From: Clostridiales bacterium GWF2_38_85
Lineage (GTDB): Bacteria; Bacillota; Clostridia; Oscillospirales; CAG-382
Assembly (NCBI GenBank): GCA_001797275.1
Contig: MGOY01000032.1
Location: 124,001 to 188,000 of the forward strand
Length of the DNA stretch: 64,000 bases
Direction: 5' to 3'
The position numbers were made by a program, and so were the translations under genes. The notes beneath the pieces were generated by a model, which did not search any database, was not told where the DNA came from, and worked only from the letters and a program-made list of their open reading frames with translations. Below, piece after piece: positions 19,406 to 28,576 of the stretch. Numbering within the stretch: the stretch's first letter is position 1; the number at the start of each line of letters is the position of its first letter.

Positions 19406-20804
19406 ATAATATTTGAGAATTTCCGCCAAACTTGGTTACTTCTTCAATTGGTATCTTCAATTCTCTCGCAAGTATTTCTGTAATCTTCGGCAAACAGAAA
19501 CCGCCCTGACATCTGCCCATTCCGGCTCTTGTCCTGAACTTAACTCCATCGATTGACCTTGCACCAAGCGGTCTGTGTATGGCAGTAACTATCTCAGCTT
19601 CGGAGATTGTTTCGCATCTGCATATTATGTGAGCGTAAAGCGAATTTTGTTTTATCAGCTCTTCGGCTTCATCCGGTGTCGCATCCGCAATTCGCGGAAA
19701 TTGCTTTCTTAGCATAGTCGCATCAGGATTTTCAATCATCATAACTCCCGCTTGCTTTAACAGCTCTGTTGCATATTCGGCAATCGCAGGTGAGGAAGCA
19801 AGTCCGGGTGATTCTATGCCCGCAACCTGAAGAAAGCAGGGATTTTTATCCGAGAACCCAATAATAAAATCGTCTGTATCGGGTATCGCTCTGACACCTG
19901 CAAACTCATTTATAACACCGCGCTTTGTCAGCACAGGTAATATTCTTCTTGCGTTGTTAAAAACAAAATCCTGGCCTTTGACAGTGGTCGAGCGTTCGGC
20001 TTCATCCTCAACCTTTTCTGAGTTAGGACCGACAAGCATATTTCCCGAAACCGAAGGAGCAACAAGAACACCTTTACCGAGCTTTGTCGGAACAGTGAAC
20101 AATACACTGCTGACACAAAGGCTCTTCTTGTCATAAATAAGATATTCGCCGCGTCTCGGTGTTATTTTAAAGGAAGTATCACCAATCAAGGTCGATATTT
20201 TACCCGAATTGACTCCTGCTGCGTTTACAACATACTTTGCTTTAATTTCGTTATTTATAATAAATTCGTTATTTTCAAATTTAATGTCTGTCACTTCAAA
20301 ATTGAGCCTGAACTCAACTCCGTTCGCAGCTGCATTTTCAGCTGCAGCAATAGTCAGACCATAGGGGCATACAATCGCACTATCCGCATACAACGCACCG
20401 ACAATCTCGGGATTAACCTTCGGTTCAAGCTTCAGTATTTCGTCTTTTCCGATGATCCTGACAGCTTTGACATTATTCGCCTCGGCTCTTGCCTTAAGCT
20501 CACGCACTGTTTTCATCTGCTCATCATCGTAAGCAAGCACTATCGACGGCAGCTCCCTGTACTCAACCCCAAGCTCTCTGACTACCGTTTTCATCAGCTC
20601 GGCACCTCTGACATTGAGCTTTGCCTTGAGTGTACCCGGTACAGGATCATATCCTGCATGAATAATCGCGGAGTTTGCTCTGCTTGCACCGCCGGCAACA
20701 TCGTATGAGCTTTCAAGCACGCAGACCCTGAGCTTGTACCTTGACAGGCTGCGTGCCAGCATACAGCCGCTGACGCCGGCACCGATTATTGCAATATCAA
20801 ACAT
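19398..20804 (-). CDS. FAD-dependent oxidoreductase, GlpA/LhgO-like, with C-terminal BFD-like [2Fe-2S] domain
   Basis: 'DIAIIGAGVSGCMLARSLSRYKLRVCVLE'. C-terminal Cys motifs 'IICRCETISEAEIVTAI' and 'RAGMGRCQGGFCLPKI'. Confidence 0.9.
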   Translation of the reverse strand: MFDIAIIGAGVSGCMLARSLSRYKLRVCVLESSYDVAGGASRANSAIIHAGYDPVPGTLKAKLNVRGAELMKTVVRELGVEYRELPSIVLAYDDEQMKTVRELKARAEANNVKAVRIIGKDEILKLEPKVNPEIVGALYADSAIVCPYGLTIAAAENAAANGVEFRLNFEVTDIKFENNEFIINNEIKAKYVVNAAGVNSGKISTLIGDTSFKITPRRGEYLIYDKKSLCVSSVLFTVPTKLGKGVLVAPSVSGNMLVGPNSEKVEDEAERSTTVKGQDFVFNNARRILPVLTKRGVINEFAGVRAIPDTDDFIIGFSDKNPCFLQVAGIESPGLASSPAIAEYATELLKQAGVMMIENPDATMLRKQFPRIADATPDEAEELIKQNSLYAHIICRCETISEAEIVTAIHRPLGARSIDGVKFRTRAGMGRCQGGFCLPKITEILARELKIPIEEVTKFGGNSQILYS

Positions 20805-20833
20805 TTATATTAAACCGTCCTTTTATAATATCA

Positions 20834-20922
20834 AACCAGCAAATGAATTGTGATTTTATTAATTTGAAAAAGCCAAAAAGTATAGGCTTTTTTCAAATTG
20901 CTTAGGTAATTCTTTATTAGTT
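20834..20922 (+). repeat. Long-hairpin element, copy 2
   Basis: CAAATGAATTGTGATTTTATTAAT identical to copy 1. Perfect inner hairpin AATTTGAAAAAGCC-aaaaagtata-GGCTTTTTCAAATT. Confidence 0.75.
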
Positions 20923-20940
20923 TTTATAGATCACTTATTT

Positions 20941-22299
20941 TTAATTTCTCAAAGAATGAATCGGTGATGGCAATCTACCGCCTCTGCTTATCATCTTTGC
21001 AGGTGAAAATTTGTTGACACTCATGACAGGCGCAGCACCGAGCAGACCGCCGAACTCAACATAATCACCGACCTCCTTGCCTATCGCAGGGATAAGCCTG
21101 ACTGCGGTTGTCTTGTTGTTGACCATACCGATAGCGGCTTCATCAGCGATTATAGCTGAGATAATTGCATTGTCGGTATCGCCCGGAATAACAATCATAT
21201 CAAGCCCGACCGAGCAAACACAGGTCATCGCTTCAAGCTTCTCAAGTGTCAGCGAGCCGCAATTGACAGCGTCAATCATACCCGAATCCTCTGAAACAGG
21301 GATAAACGAGCCGGACAAGCCGCCGACATGAGACGAAGCCATAACGCCGCCCTTCTTGACAGCATCGTTGAGCATCGCAAGAGCCGCAGTTGTGCCGTGA
21401 GCACCGCAGCTTTCAAGTCCGATTGCTTCAAGTATATGAGCGACAGAGTCGCCGATTTCGGGAGTAGGTGCAAGCGACAGATCAACAATACCGAAGGGAA
21501 CACCTAACTGTTCAGACGCCTCACGGGCGACAAGCTGACCGACACGGGTTATCTTGAACGCGGTTTTCTTTATAACCTCGGCGATCCCCGACATATCCAA
21601 ATTCCCGGCTCTCTCGATTGCATGTCTGACGACTCCCGGCCCCGAAACACCGACATTTATAACAGCCTCACCCTCGCCGACACCGTGGAAGGCGCCTGCC
21701 ATGAACGGGTTGTCCTCAGGTGCGTTTGCAAAAACAACTAACTTCGCACAGCCGATTGAATTGCGGTCAGCGGTAAGCTCCGCTGTTTTCTTGATAATCT
21801 CGCCCATCAGCTTGACAGCGTCCATATTAATACCGGCCTTTGTGGTTGCAAGGTTGACAGAGGAGCAGACTCTCTCAGTTTTTGCAAGCGCTTCGGGTAT
21901 CGCTGAAATCAGTGTTCTGTCAGCATTGGTGAAGTCCTTATGCACCAGTGCAGAAAAACCGCCGATGAAGTTGATACCGATTTTTTTTGCGGCAGCATCA
22001 AGCATTTCAGCAATCCTGATAAAGGTTTCTCTGTCGTGTCTGCCGCCGATAAGTGAAATCGGAGTAACAGCAACACGCTTGTTTATTATCGGAATACCGT
22101 ATTTCTTTTCAATGTTGTTACCCACCTCAACAAGTTTTGCCGCCTTGGTGGTTATCTTCTCATAAATATTTGCACAAAGCCTGCCCGGATCGTCCGAAAC
22201 ACAGTCAAGCAGGGAAATACCCATAGTAATAGTACGGATATCAAGCGCATCCTCGCGTATCATATTTATGGTTTCAAGAATATCATTTGTATTAAACAT
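20941..22299 (-). CDS. DUF711 / UPF0210 (PFL) family protein
   Basis: '[33 protein letters not shown]', '[13 protein letters not shown]'-like segment, '[14 protein letters not shown]'. Paired with an ACT protein. Confidence 0.92.
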   Translation of the reverse strand: MFNTNDILETINMIREDALDIRTITMGISLLDCVSDDPGRLCANIYEKITTKAAKLVEVGNNIEKKYGIPIINKRVAVTPISLIGGRHDRETFIRIAEMLDAAAKKIGINFIGGFSALVHKDFTNADRTLISAIPEALAKTERVCSSVNLATTKAGINMDAVKLMGEIIKKTAELTADRNSIGCAKLVVFANAPEDNPFMAGAFHGVGEGEAVINVGVSGPGVVRHAIERAGNLDMSGIAEVIKKTAFKITRVGQLVAREASEQLGVPFGIVDLSLAPTPEIGDSVAHILEAIGLESCGAHGTTAALAMLNDAVKKGGVMASSHVGGLSGSFIPVSEDSGMIDAVNCGSLTLEKLEAMTCVCSVGLDMIVIPGDTDNAIISAIIADEAAIGMVNNKTTAVRLIPAIGKEVGDYVEFGGLLGAAPVMSVNKFSPAKMISRGGRLPSPIHSLRN

Positions 22300-22418
22300 A
22301 TATAGTCCTTAAATTTTATTTTCAGTAAACTCTTATATTAATTTATTAATTCGAAAAAATTTATATTGTAGGGTGGTGGTTTGCTCCCACCGTTCTTGAT
22401 GTTGAAAAACTTCGTTTT

Positions 22419-22688
22419 TCAGATTTTATGCATCGAATTGAATATATCCTCATGCATTGTATGAATTTGCAGGTTGTTCTGCTTTCCAAGTTCGGTCATC
22501 TCATCAACAAACTTTCCGAAATCAATATTGAGGTCATTGATTTCGACAATCATTATCATCGCAAAGTATTCCTTTAAAACGCTTTGTGAAATATCAAGTA
22601 TGTTGACACCGAACTTTGCGCATTCATTGCTTACCTTCGCAATAATCCCGACATTATCCTTACCAGTTACGGTTATAACAGCTTTCAT
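22419..22688 (-). CDS. ACT-domain protein (UPF0237 family)
   Basis: 'MKAVITVTGKDNVGIIAKVSNECAKFGVNILDISQSVLKEYFAMIMIVEI'. Confidence 0.93.
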   Translation of the reverse strand: MKAVITVTGKDNVGIIAKVSNECAKFGVNILDISQSVLKEYFAMIMIVEINDLNIDFGKFVDEMTELGKQNNLQIHTMHEDIFNSMHKI

Positions 22689-22881
22689 ATATATTATACC
22701 TTTCTTTATATCTGAATTATTTTATAATAAATTATTTTATCATAAAAAATTAACTAATTCAATATAAAATCTTTAAAATCAATAAATTTTAAGAAATAAG
22801 ATACAAAGTTACGGCAATCATTATTTTAATTGCTTGAGATATAGAATATTTATTAACACAGTGAACAATTTTTATTTTTTC

Positions 22882-22910
22882 TTGATTAAATATACGATAT
22901 GTGATAAAAT
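22882..22910 (+). promoter_or_regulatory. Candidate sigma-A promoter for nnr
   Basis: TTGATT - 17 nt - TAAAAT. Confidence 0.5.
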
Positions 22911-22947
22911 AAATAGAATCTCAAATCATTAATATAGAGGCGGTTTT

Positions 22948-24408
22948 ATGTCCAATAAATCCTCATTCGCAATCACCTCTGCAACTATGAAACAGCTCGA
23001 ACAGAACTTTTTTACAATCTATAACCTTACAAACCGGTCGCTGATGAAGACAGCCGGTCTTGCTGTCGCACGTAGAATGCTCGACGAGAACCCGAAGAAG
23101 GTCTGCGTTGTCTGCGGCAGCGGCAACAACGGCGGTGACGGTTATGTCGCAGCAGTGTATCTGTCAGCTGACGGTGTTGATGTCAGCGTTGTCATGTCGG
23201 GCGAACCGAAAACCGAGGATGCGAGATACTTCTTTGAAAAATATAAATCAAAAGGCGGCAAACTTGCCGATGTAACCGAAATCGCCGCGTCAACTGAAGT
23301 TGACGCTGCAACCCATATAATAGACGCTATCTTCGGCTATGGCTTTCATGGTGAACCAAAAGGCTCCCAGATTAAGCTTATAAGAGCAGTCAACCAAAGC
23401 AATGCCTTTGTTTTATCCGTCGATATACCCTCAGGCTGTGAATCGGATACCGCAGAATTCACCGAAGCGGTCGATGCCGATGTAACCCTTGCGCTTGGCT
23501 ACCTCAAGGCTGCAAATGTCAGCTATCCCGCTTACGGTAAGTGTGGGAGGGTTGAGCTTGCAGACCTCGGATTTCCGAAAAGAATAGATGAAATCGCTTA
23601 CGATAACAGATTTATAACTCTGCTCAACGACAGCACCGTGCTTCCGCTTTTACCAAAGCGTGAGGACAACAGCCACAAGGGCAGCTTCGGCACCCTTGCG
23701 CTCTATTGCGGCAGTGAAAATATGGTCGGCGCAGCAAAGCTTGCGGCTGTCGCAGCCTTGAAAAGCGGTGTAGGATTGGTTAAGCTGATAAACGACGAAA
23801 AGACACTGAATTATCTCAAGCAATCACTCTCTGAGCCGGTATTTGAATATATAAGCGAAGCTCCGGCAAAGGCAACCGCCTGTGTTGTAGGCTGCGGCTT
23901 CGGTAGGGCAAGGGATGCTCTGCTCGCAAAACTGCTTTCTGCGATAAAAATACCGCTTTGTATTGATGCGGATGGAATAAATTTCGTTGCGGACAATATA
24001 TATATATTAAAAAGTATTTCCGCAGATAATATTGTTACAAAAGTTGTGCTTACTCCCCATCCGACAGAAATGGCAAGGCTGACAGGCAAAACAACCGAAT
24101 ACATCCAGAGTCACCGTCTCGAGGTCGCAGGCCGGTTCGCGCAGGAGCAAAGGGTTGTGCTTGTGCTGAAGGGTGCAAGAACTGTTGTCGCTACCCCTGA
24201 CAGGCTGTACGTCAATACCGGCGGCAGTGCGGCTCTCGCCAAAGGCGGCAGCGGTGATGTGCTTTCCGGTATGATCGGTGCTTACCTTACCCAGGGAATG
24301 TCAGCCGAAAACGCAGCCGTTACCGCAGTGTATCTGCACGGCAAGGCAGGCGACAGACAGTCCGAAATTGTTGGAATGGACAGCGTAATGCCGAGCGAAC
24401 TTTTATAA
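22948..24408 (+). CDS. nnr: Bifunctional NAD(P)HX epimerase/dehydratase
   Basis: Epimerase 'VCVVCGSGNNGGDGYVAAVYL' and dehydratase 'VVLTPHPTEMARLTG', 'ALAKGGSGDVLSGMIGAYL'. Confidence 0.95.
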   Translation: MSNKSSFAITSATMKQLEQNFFTIYNLTNRSLMKTAGLAVARRMLDENPKKVCVVCGSGNNGGDGYVAAVYLSADGVDVSVVMSGEPKTEDARYFFEKYKSKGGKLADVTEIAASTEVDAATHIIDAIFGYGFHGEPKGSQIKLIRAVNQSNAFVLSVDIPSGCESDTAEFTEAVDADVTLALGYLKAANVSYPAYGKCGRVELADLGFPKRIDEIAYDNRFITLLNDSTVLPLLPKREDNSHKGSFGTLALYCGSENMVGAAKLAAVAALKSGVGLVKLINDEKTLNYLKQSLSEPVFEYISEAPAKATACVVGCGFGRARDALLAKLLSAIKIPLCIDADGINFVADNIYILKSISADNIVTKVVLTPHPTEMARLTGKTTEYIQSHRLEVAGRFAQEQRVVLVLKGARTVVATPDRLYVNTGGSAALAKGGSGDVLSGMIGAYLTQGMSAENAAVTAVYLHGKAGDRQSEIVGMDSVMPSELL

Positions 24409-24468
24409 TTTATTTTGCGGATTCATACAAAATTATTTCAATTTGAACAAAGGAGATAATGTTTGATA

Positions 24469-25020
24469 ATGAAAAAAACCGCAATAATACTCATATTCAT
24501 GATATTGTTAACCTGTCTTTGCTCCTGCGGCGGAATCGATAAGCAGTCGCTGGAGGATATAGCGGCACAGCTTGAACCGCCGCTCAGGATAACCGCAACA
24601 GTAAAAAGCGATTCTGTGACTGCGAAGATGACGATGGAGCTGTACAGCTTGGAAAACGATGTTACCATGCGTACCACCTTCACTGAACCCGAAATGTTTA
24701 AAAACCTTGTTGTCGAACGCAAGAAGGACGGAAAATTGATTGCCGACTACAACGGAATCGAAACCGAGCTGGATCAGAATGCGTTGAAGTTCATCGCTGT
24801 AACCCATGACATCATGCAGGAAGTCCGCAACAGCCTCACCGAGTACGGTGAACCGGCAGCTTCTGAGGATGAACGCTATGGAAAGGCTGTCATCGAGGTT
24901 AACGACGGTACAATAACGGTTTACTATGATATCGAGACAAATAAACTGCTAAGAGTTGATTCAGACCTGTTTGATACAAATTTAAAAATAGATGTACTCA
25001 ATATTGAAAAAATAGAATAA
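24469..25020 (+). CDS. Hypothetical lipoprotein (syntenic position of B. subtilis ydcC)
   Basis: Lipobox 'MKKTAIILIFMILLTCLCSCGG'. Located immediately upstream of alr. Confidence 0.75.
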   Translation: MKKTAIILIFMILLTCLCSCGGIDKQSLEDIAAQLEPPLRITATVKSDSVTAKMTMELYSLENDVTMRTTFTEPEMFKNLVVERKKDGKLIADYNGIETELDQNALKFIAVTHDIMQEVRNSLTEYGEPAASEDERYGKAVIEVNDGTITVYYDIETNKLLRVDSDLFDTNLKIDVLNIEKIE

Positions 25021-25023
25021 GAA

Positions 25024-26145
25024 ATGGAAGTGTTGACGGTGCCCGAAAGAACCGTTGCAAAAATCAAGAAAGAAAATCTGATACATAATCTTAATATTCT
25101 AAAGTCTAAGCTTGCACAAAATTGCAGGCTTATGGCTGTTGTCAAGGCTGATGCATACGGTCACGGAGCTGTCGAATGTGCAAAAACGCTTGCTGAGAAC
25201 GGAGTTAAACACTTTGCTGTCGCAACCTTTAACGAAGCGGTTGAGTTGCGTATAGGTGGAATTAAAGGTGATATTCTTATATTTTGCGAGCCTCAGCCAG
25301 ATGAAACAGCCATCGCAAGCAGTTTAAACATCATAAGCACTGTGTTTTCGTCAGAAAAAGCGGAACAGCTGAATGAGTTTACAAAAGGCTCAATCAGAGT
25401 TCATATCAAAATTGACACAGGTATGTCGCGTGCGGGTATCTACTGCCATACACGTGATGATGTCGAAGCCGCAGCTGCTGAGGTAGCAAGGATTCATCAA
25501 TGTAAAAAGCTCAGTATTGAAGGTATATATACACACTTTTCGAGCGCGGACGACATAACCTCCGATGTAACCGACAGCCAGTTTACAGCTTTCAACGCAC
25601 TTCTTGGCAAGCTGAAACAGATGAGCATCCCTACGGGTATTCGCCACATCTGTGCAAGCTCAGGTATCCTCTATTATCCGCAATATCACCTTGATATGGT
25701 GCGTGCCGGCATTGCGTTATATGGTTACAGTCCAAAACCCGGCGACGAGTATTCGCAATTGTTTAAGCCGGTTATGCAGCTTGAAGCTCATATTGTGCAT
25801 ATAACAAAGTTGAAACCATACGATTGTGTATCCTACGGCAGGGCCTATACCTCTGCATGTGATATGAAGGTCGCAACAGTTACGATCGGCTACGGAGACG
25901 GCTATAACAGGAGCTTGTCAAATGTTGATTATATGCTTGTAGGCGGCAAAAAAGCACCTATCTGCGGCAGGGTATGCATGGACATCACCGTCATTGATGT
26001 AACAGACATTGATTGCAAAATCGGCGACACAGCAATAGTCTTCGGCGAAGCTAAACCCGCAGACATCATCGCAAAAAAACTGAACACTATCAGCTACGAA
26101 GTCCTCTGCAACATAGGGAAACGATTTAAACGAACATATCAATGA
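25024..26145 (+). CDS. alr: Alanine racemase
   Basis: PLP motif 'LMAVVKADAYGHGAVECAK', 'HIKIDTGMSRAG', 'VTIGYGDGYNR', 'CGRVCMDI'. Confidence 0.96.
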   Translation: MEVLTVPERTVAKIKKENLIHNLNILKSKLAQNCRLMAVVKADAYGHGAVECAKTLAENGVKHFAVATFNEAVELRIGGIKGDILIFCEPQPDETAIASSLNIISTVFSSEKAEQLNEFTKGSIRVHIKIDTGMSRAGIYCHTRDDVEAAAAEVARIHQCKKLSIEGIYTHFSSADDITSDVTDSQFTAFNALLGKLKQMSIPTGIRHICASSGILYYPQYHLDMVRAGIALYGYSPKPGDEYSQLFKPVMQLEAHIVHITKLKPYDCVSYGRAYTSACDMKVATVTIGYGDGYNRSLSNVDYMLVGGKKAPICGRVCMDITVIDVTDIDCKIGDTAIVFGEAKPADIIAKKLNTISYEVLCNIGKRFKRTYQ

Positions 26146-26312
26146 GCATGTGACGTGTTTCCTGTCCCTCCGTTGAATCATATCAAGTATCATGAAAAAT
26201 TTTTAGGAGTAAATTTTGTTCATGGTGTTCTTATTTAATTAAATTGTCAAACTTTCGTGAACCGGAATAAAATATATAACAAAGGCAAAAATATAATTGT
26301 AACCTTTGAAAA

Positions 26313-26332
26313 TCTGAAAATGAATTTTCAGA
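26313..26332. promoter_or_regulatory. Palindrome upstream of mazF, candidate operator
   Basis: TCTGAAAAT-GA-ATTTTCAGA, 9-bp perfect arms. Confidence 0.4.
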
Positions 26333-26383
26333 CAATAAAATATATTTTTCGGATAGGGACACAAACACGAAAGGAAGATAAGG

Positions 26384-26776
26384 ATGTTAATAAGACGCGG
26401 AGATATCTATTATGCCGATTTGAGCCCAGTTGTCGGCTCCGAGCAGGGCGGTGTCAGGCCTGTGCTGATTGTGCAGAACGATGTCGGTAATAAATACAGC
26501 CCGACCGTAATCGCTGCTGCGATAACCAGCCAGACAGGAAAGTCCAGGCTCCCGACACATATTGAGGTTTACGCCGAAAACTACGGTCTGGCGAAGGACT
26601 CAGTCATATTGCTTGAACAAATACGTACAATAGATAAACATCGTCTGAAAGAGAGAATGGGACATCTTGATGACAGCGTCATGCAGCAGGTCAACGAAGC
26701 TATAACCGTCAGTTTCGGACTGTCCGACACCGAACCCGCAACTACCGGCTATGGTCCACAAACAGTGTTAGGATAA
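26384..26776 (+). CDS. mazF: MazF/PemK (NdoA-like) endoribonuclease toxin
   Basis: '[36 protein letters not shown]', '[10 protein letters not shown]', '[13 protein letters not shown]'. Confidence 0.95.
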   Translation: MLIRRGDIYYADLSPVVGSEQGGVRPVLIVQNDVGNKYSPTVIAAAITSQTGKSRLPTHIEVYAENYGLAKDSVILLEQIRTIDKHRLKERMGHLDDSVMQQVNEAITVSFGLSDTEPATTGYGPQTVLG

Positions 26777-26802
26777 AAATAGAGATAAAACTAATGTAAA
26801 AT

Positions 26803-26903
26803 GTAGGGGCGACCGCAAGGGTCGCCCGTTTCAATATAATACATAATCGTTATGTCTCGAGCGACTGCATGAGGTAACTGAAGGTTATCTTTGTCGTCCC
26901 TAC
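26803..26903. repeat. GGGCGAC-type palindromic repeat (left of MATE gene)
   Basis: GTAGGGGCGAC ... GTCGTCCCTAC outer arms with an inner GGGCGACC-gcaa-GGTCGCCC hairpin. Confidence 0.7.
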
Positions 26904-26961
26904 TGCTAAATTCTGAAATTATATTGCATGAAAATATCGTTGTTTTGTATGTTGTTGCCAA

Positions 26962-26990
26962 TTGCATATGTTAAATTTATATGTTATAAT
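26962..26990 (+). promoter_or_regulatory. Candidate sigma-A promoter for the MATE gene
   Basis: TTGCAT - 17 nt - TATAAT. Confidence 0.55.
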
Positions 26991-27027
26991 TAATCAAAAT
27001 ATCGATATTTAAAATTTTGAGGTATTT

Positions 27028-28422
27028 ATGTTATTCGGGGTAGATTTCAAGGACAAGAATTTTGTAAAACAGGTATTCAGGTTCGGTGCGCCGGTTGCGT
27101 TCCAGAACCTGCTTTCGTCGTCGCTGTCGTTGATGGATACCTTTATGATAGGTCAGCTGCATAACGAAGCTGCAATCGGTGCGGTTGGGCTGGCGGCACA
27201 GCTGACTATGTTTTTGTTTGTCACCATGTTTGGTGTTGCATCAGCCGGTTCGGTGTTCATCTCGCAGTACTGGGGCGCTGATGATATCAAGGGTGTCAAA
27301 AAATCCTACGGTATAGTGCTGATTGGCTGTATGCTTGTTGCTTCAGCTTTGTTCCTGTTCGTTTTCATAGCTCCGGACAGAGCAATGATGATCTACACGA
27401 ACGAAGTGAGGGTAATCGAAATCGGTGCAAGCTATCTTAAGGTTGTTGCATTTTCATACCTTGCACTGGGTATAAATTTTGCATATACCTCAGTACTTCG
27501 TTCGGTCGGAGAGCCGAACATTCCGATGTATTCGAGTGTATTGTCTGTTTTAGTCAACCTGTTTTTCAACTACGCGCTTATCTTCGGTAAGTTCGGGATG
27601 CCTGCACTTGGTGTTGTCGGCGCTGCATACGGTACGGTTATCGCTTCGTTTGTGTCCTTGATTTTTACAATTACAGTATCTAATATTAAAAAAAACATTA
27701 TAGCTTCGCCACTAAAAGAAATATTTTCAGCAGACCTCGCTTTTATCAAGTACTTTTTCAAAATCGGTTCGCCTGCGATGCTCAATGAGATGCTCTGGAT
27801 CATCGGTTACACCGGCTTTAACATGGTACTGGGCAGGATGGGTGAGAACAATATCACCGCTACTGCGATTTCAAGACAGGTCGAGAACTTCACCTTCGTA
27901 TTCTACAACGGTCTTTGTACCGCTTGTGCAATCATGGTCGGCAAGAGCATCGGTGCCGGAGAAATCGAACGTGGGAAAGCTGATGCGAAGCGGTTCATGC
28001 TGTTGATACCAATGGTTGCAGCAGTACTCGGCGCGATTATAATCACTTTCAGACGGTTTATCCTGATGCCGTTTAACCTGACAGAGCCGGTGTTCAATGT
28101 TGCATTTGTGCTGCTGCTGATAACCAGCCTTGAGATGCCGCTTCGTAACCTGCCGTATATAAGCATTGTCGGTATATTCAGAGCGGGTGGCGACACCAAG
28201 AAGGGACTGCTGTATGACATCTCGGTAATATGGCTGGTTGCGCTTCCGACAACTGCGATATTGGGATTGGTAATTGGGGTACCGTTCCCCATGCTGTACC
28301 TTGCTATGCTATTGTCCGAGGATATAGTCAAGTCAACACTTTGCCTGAAGCATTTCATCAGTATGAAGTGGATAAAGCCGGTTTCCACCACAGCTAACCT
28401 TTCTGATGTTACACAAAATTAA
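27028..28422 (+). CDS. MATE-family efflux transporter
   Basis: Polytopic; 'FGAPVAFQNLLSSSLSLMDTFMIGQL', 'SVLRSVGEPNIPMYSSVLSVLVNLFFNYALIFG'. Confidence 0.94.
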   Translation: MLFGVDFKDKNFVKQVFRFGAPVAFQNLLSSSLSLMDTFMIGQLHNEAAIGAVGLAAQLTMFLFVTMFGVASAGSVFISQYWGADDIKGVKKSYGIVLIGCMLVASALFLFVFIAPDRAMMIYTNEVRVIEIGASYLKVVAFSYLALGINFAYTSVLRSVGEPNIPMYSSVLSVLVNLFFNYALIFGKFGMPALGVVGAAYGTVIASFVSLIFTITVSNIKKNIIASPLKEIFSADLAFIKYFFKIGSPAMLNEMLWIIGYTGFNMVLGRMGENNITATAISRQVENFTFVFYNGLCTACAIMVGKSIGAGEIERGKADAKRFMLLIPMVAAVLGAIIITFRRFILMPFNLTEPVFNVAFVLLLITSLEMPLRNLPYISIVGIFRAGGDTKKGLLYDISVIWLVALPTTAILGLVIGVPFPMLYLAMLLSEDIVKSTLCLKHFISMKWIKPVSTTANLSDVTQN

Positions 28423-28485
28423 TAGATATATAAATTATTATATGTCTGACAGCCTTAGCCTGTCTAAAATACAGCTGACCTATAG

Positions 28486-28531
28486 GTAAGGGCGACAAAG
28501 ACAACAGTCAGGTTGTCTTTGTCGCCCTTAC
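28486..28531. repeat. GGGCGAC-type palindromic repeat / bidirectional hairpin (right of MATE gene)
   Basis: GTAAGGGCGACAAAGACAAC-agtcag-GTTGTCTTTGTCGCCCTTAC, 20-bp perfect arms. Confidence 0.8.
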
Positions 28532-28576
28532 GAGCATTTCCTATTTGTTTATTTGATCATTTACCATAATTTTTCA

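Noticed and set aside
26146-26230. Hexapeptide ORF (MVFLFN) after AGGAG within an imperfect CATGAA/TTCATG hairpin
   Set aside because: Too short, with poor SD spacing. It may be chance in AT-rich sequence.
26257-26490. ORF overlapping mazF as a candidate antitoxin
   Set aside because: It runs into mazF in another frame, and its C-terminal half is the out-of-frame mazF coding sequence. No ribbon-helix-helix or AbrB-like pattern.
26803-26903. GGGCGACC repeats as a possible CRISPR array
   Set aside because: Only single palindromes, no regularly spaced direct repeats or spacers, and no cas genes.
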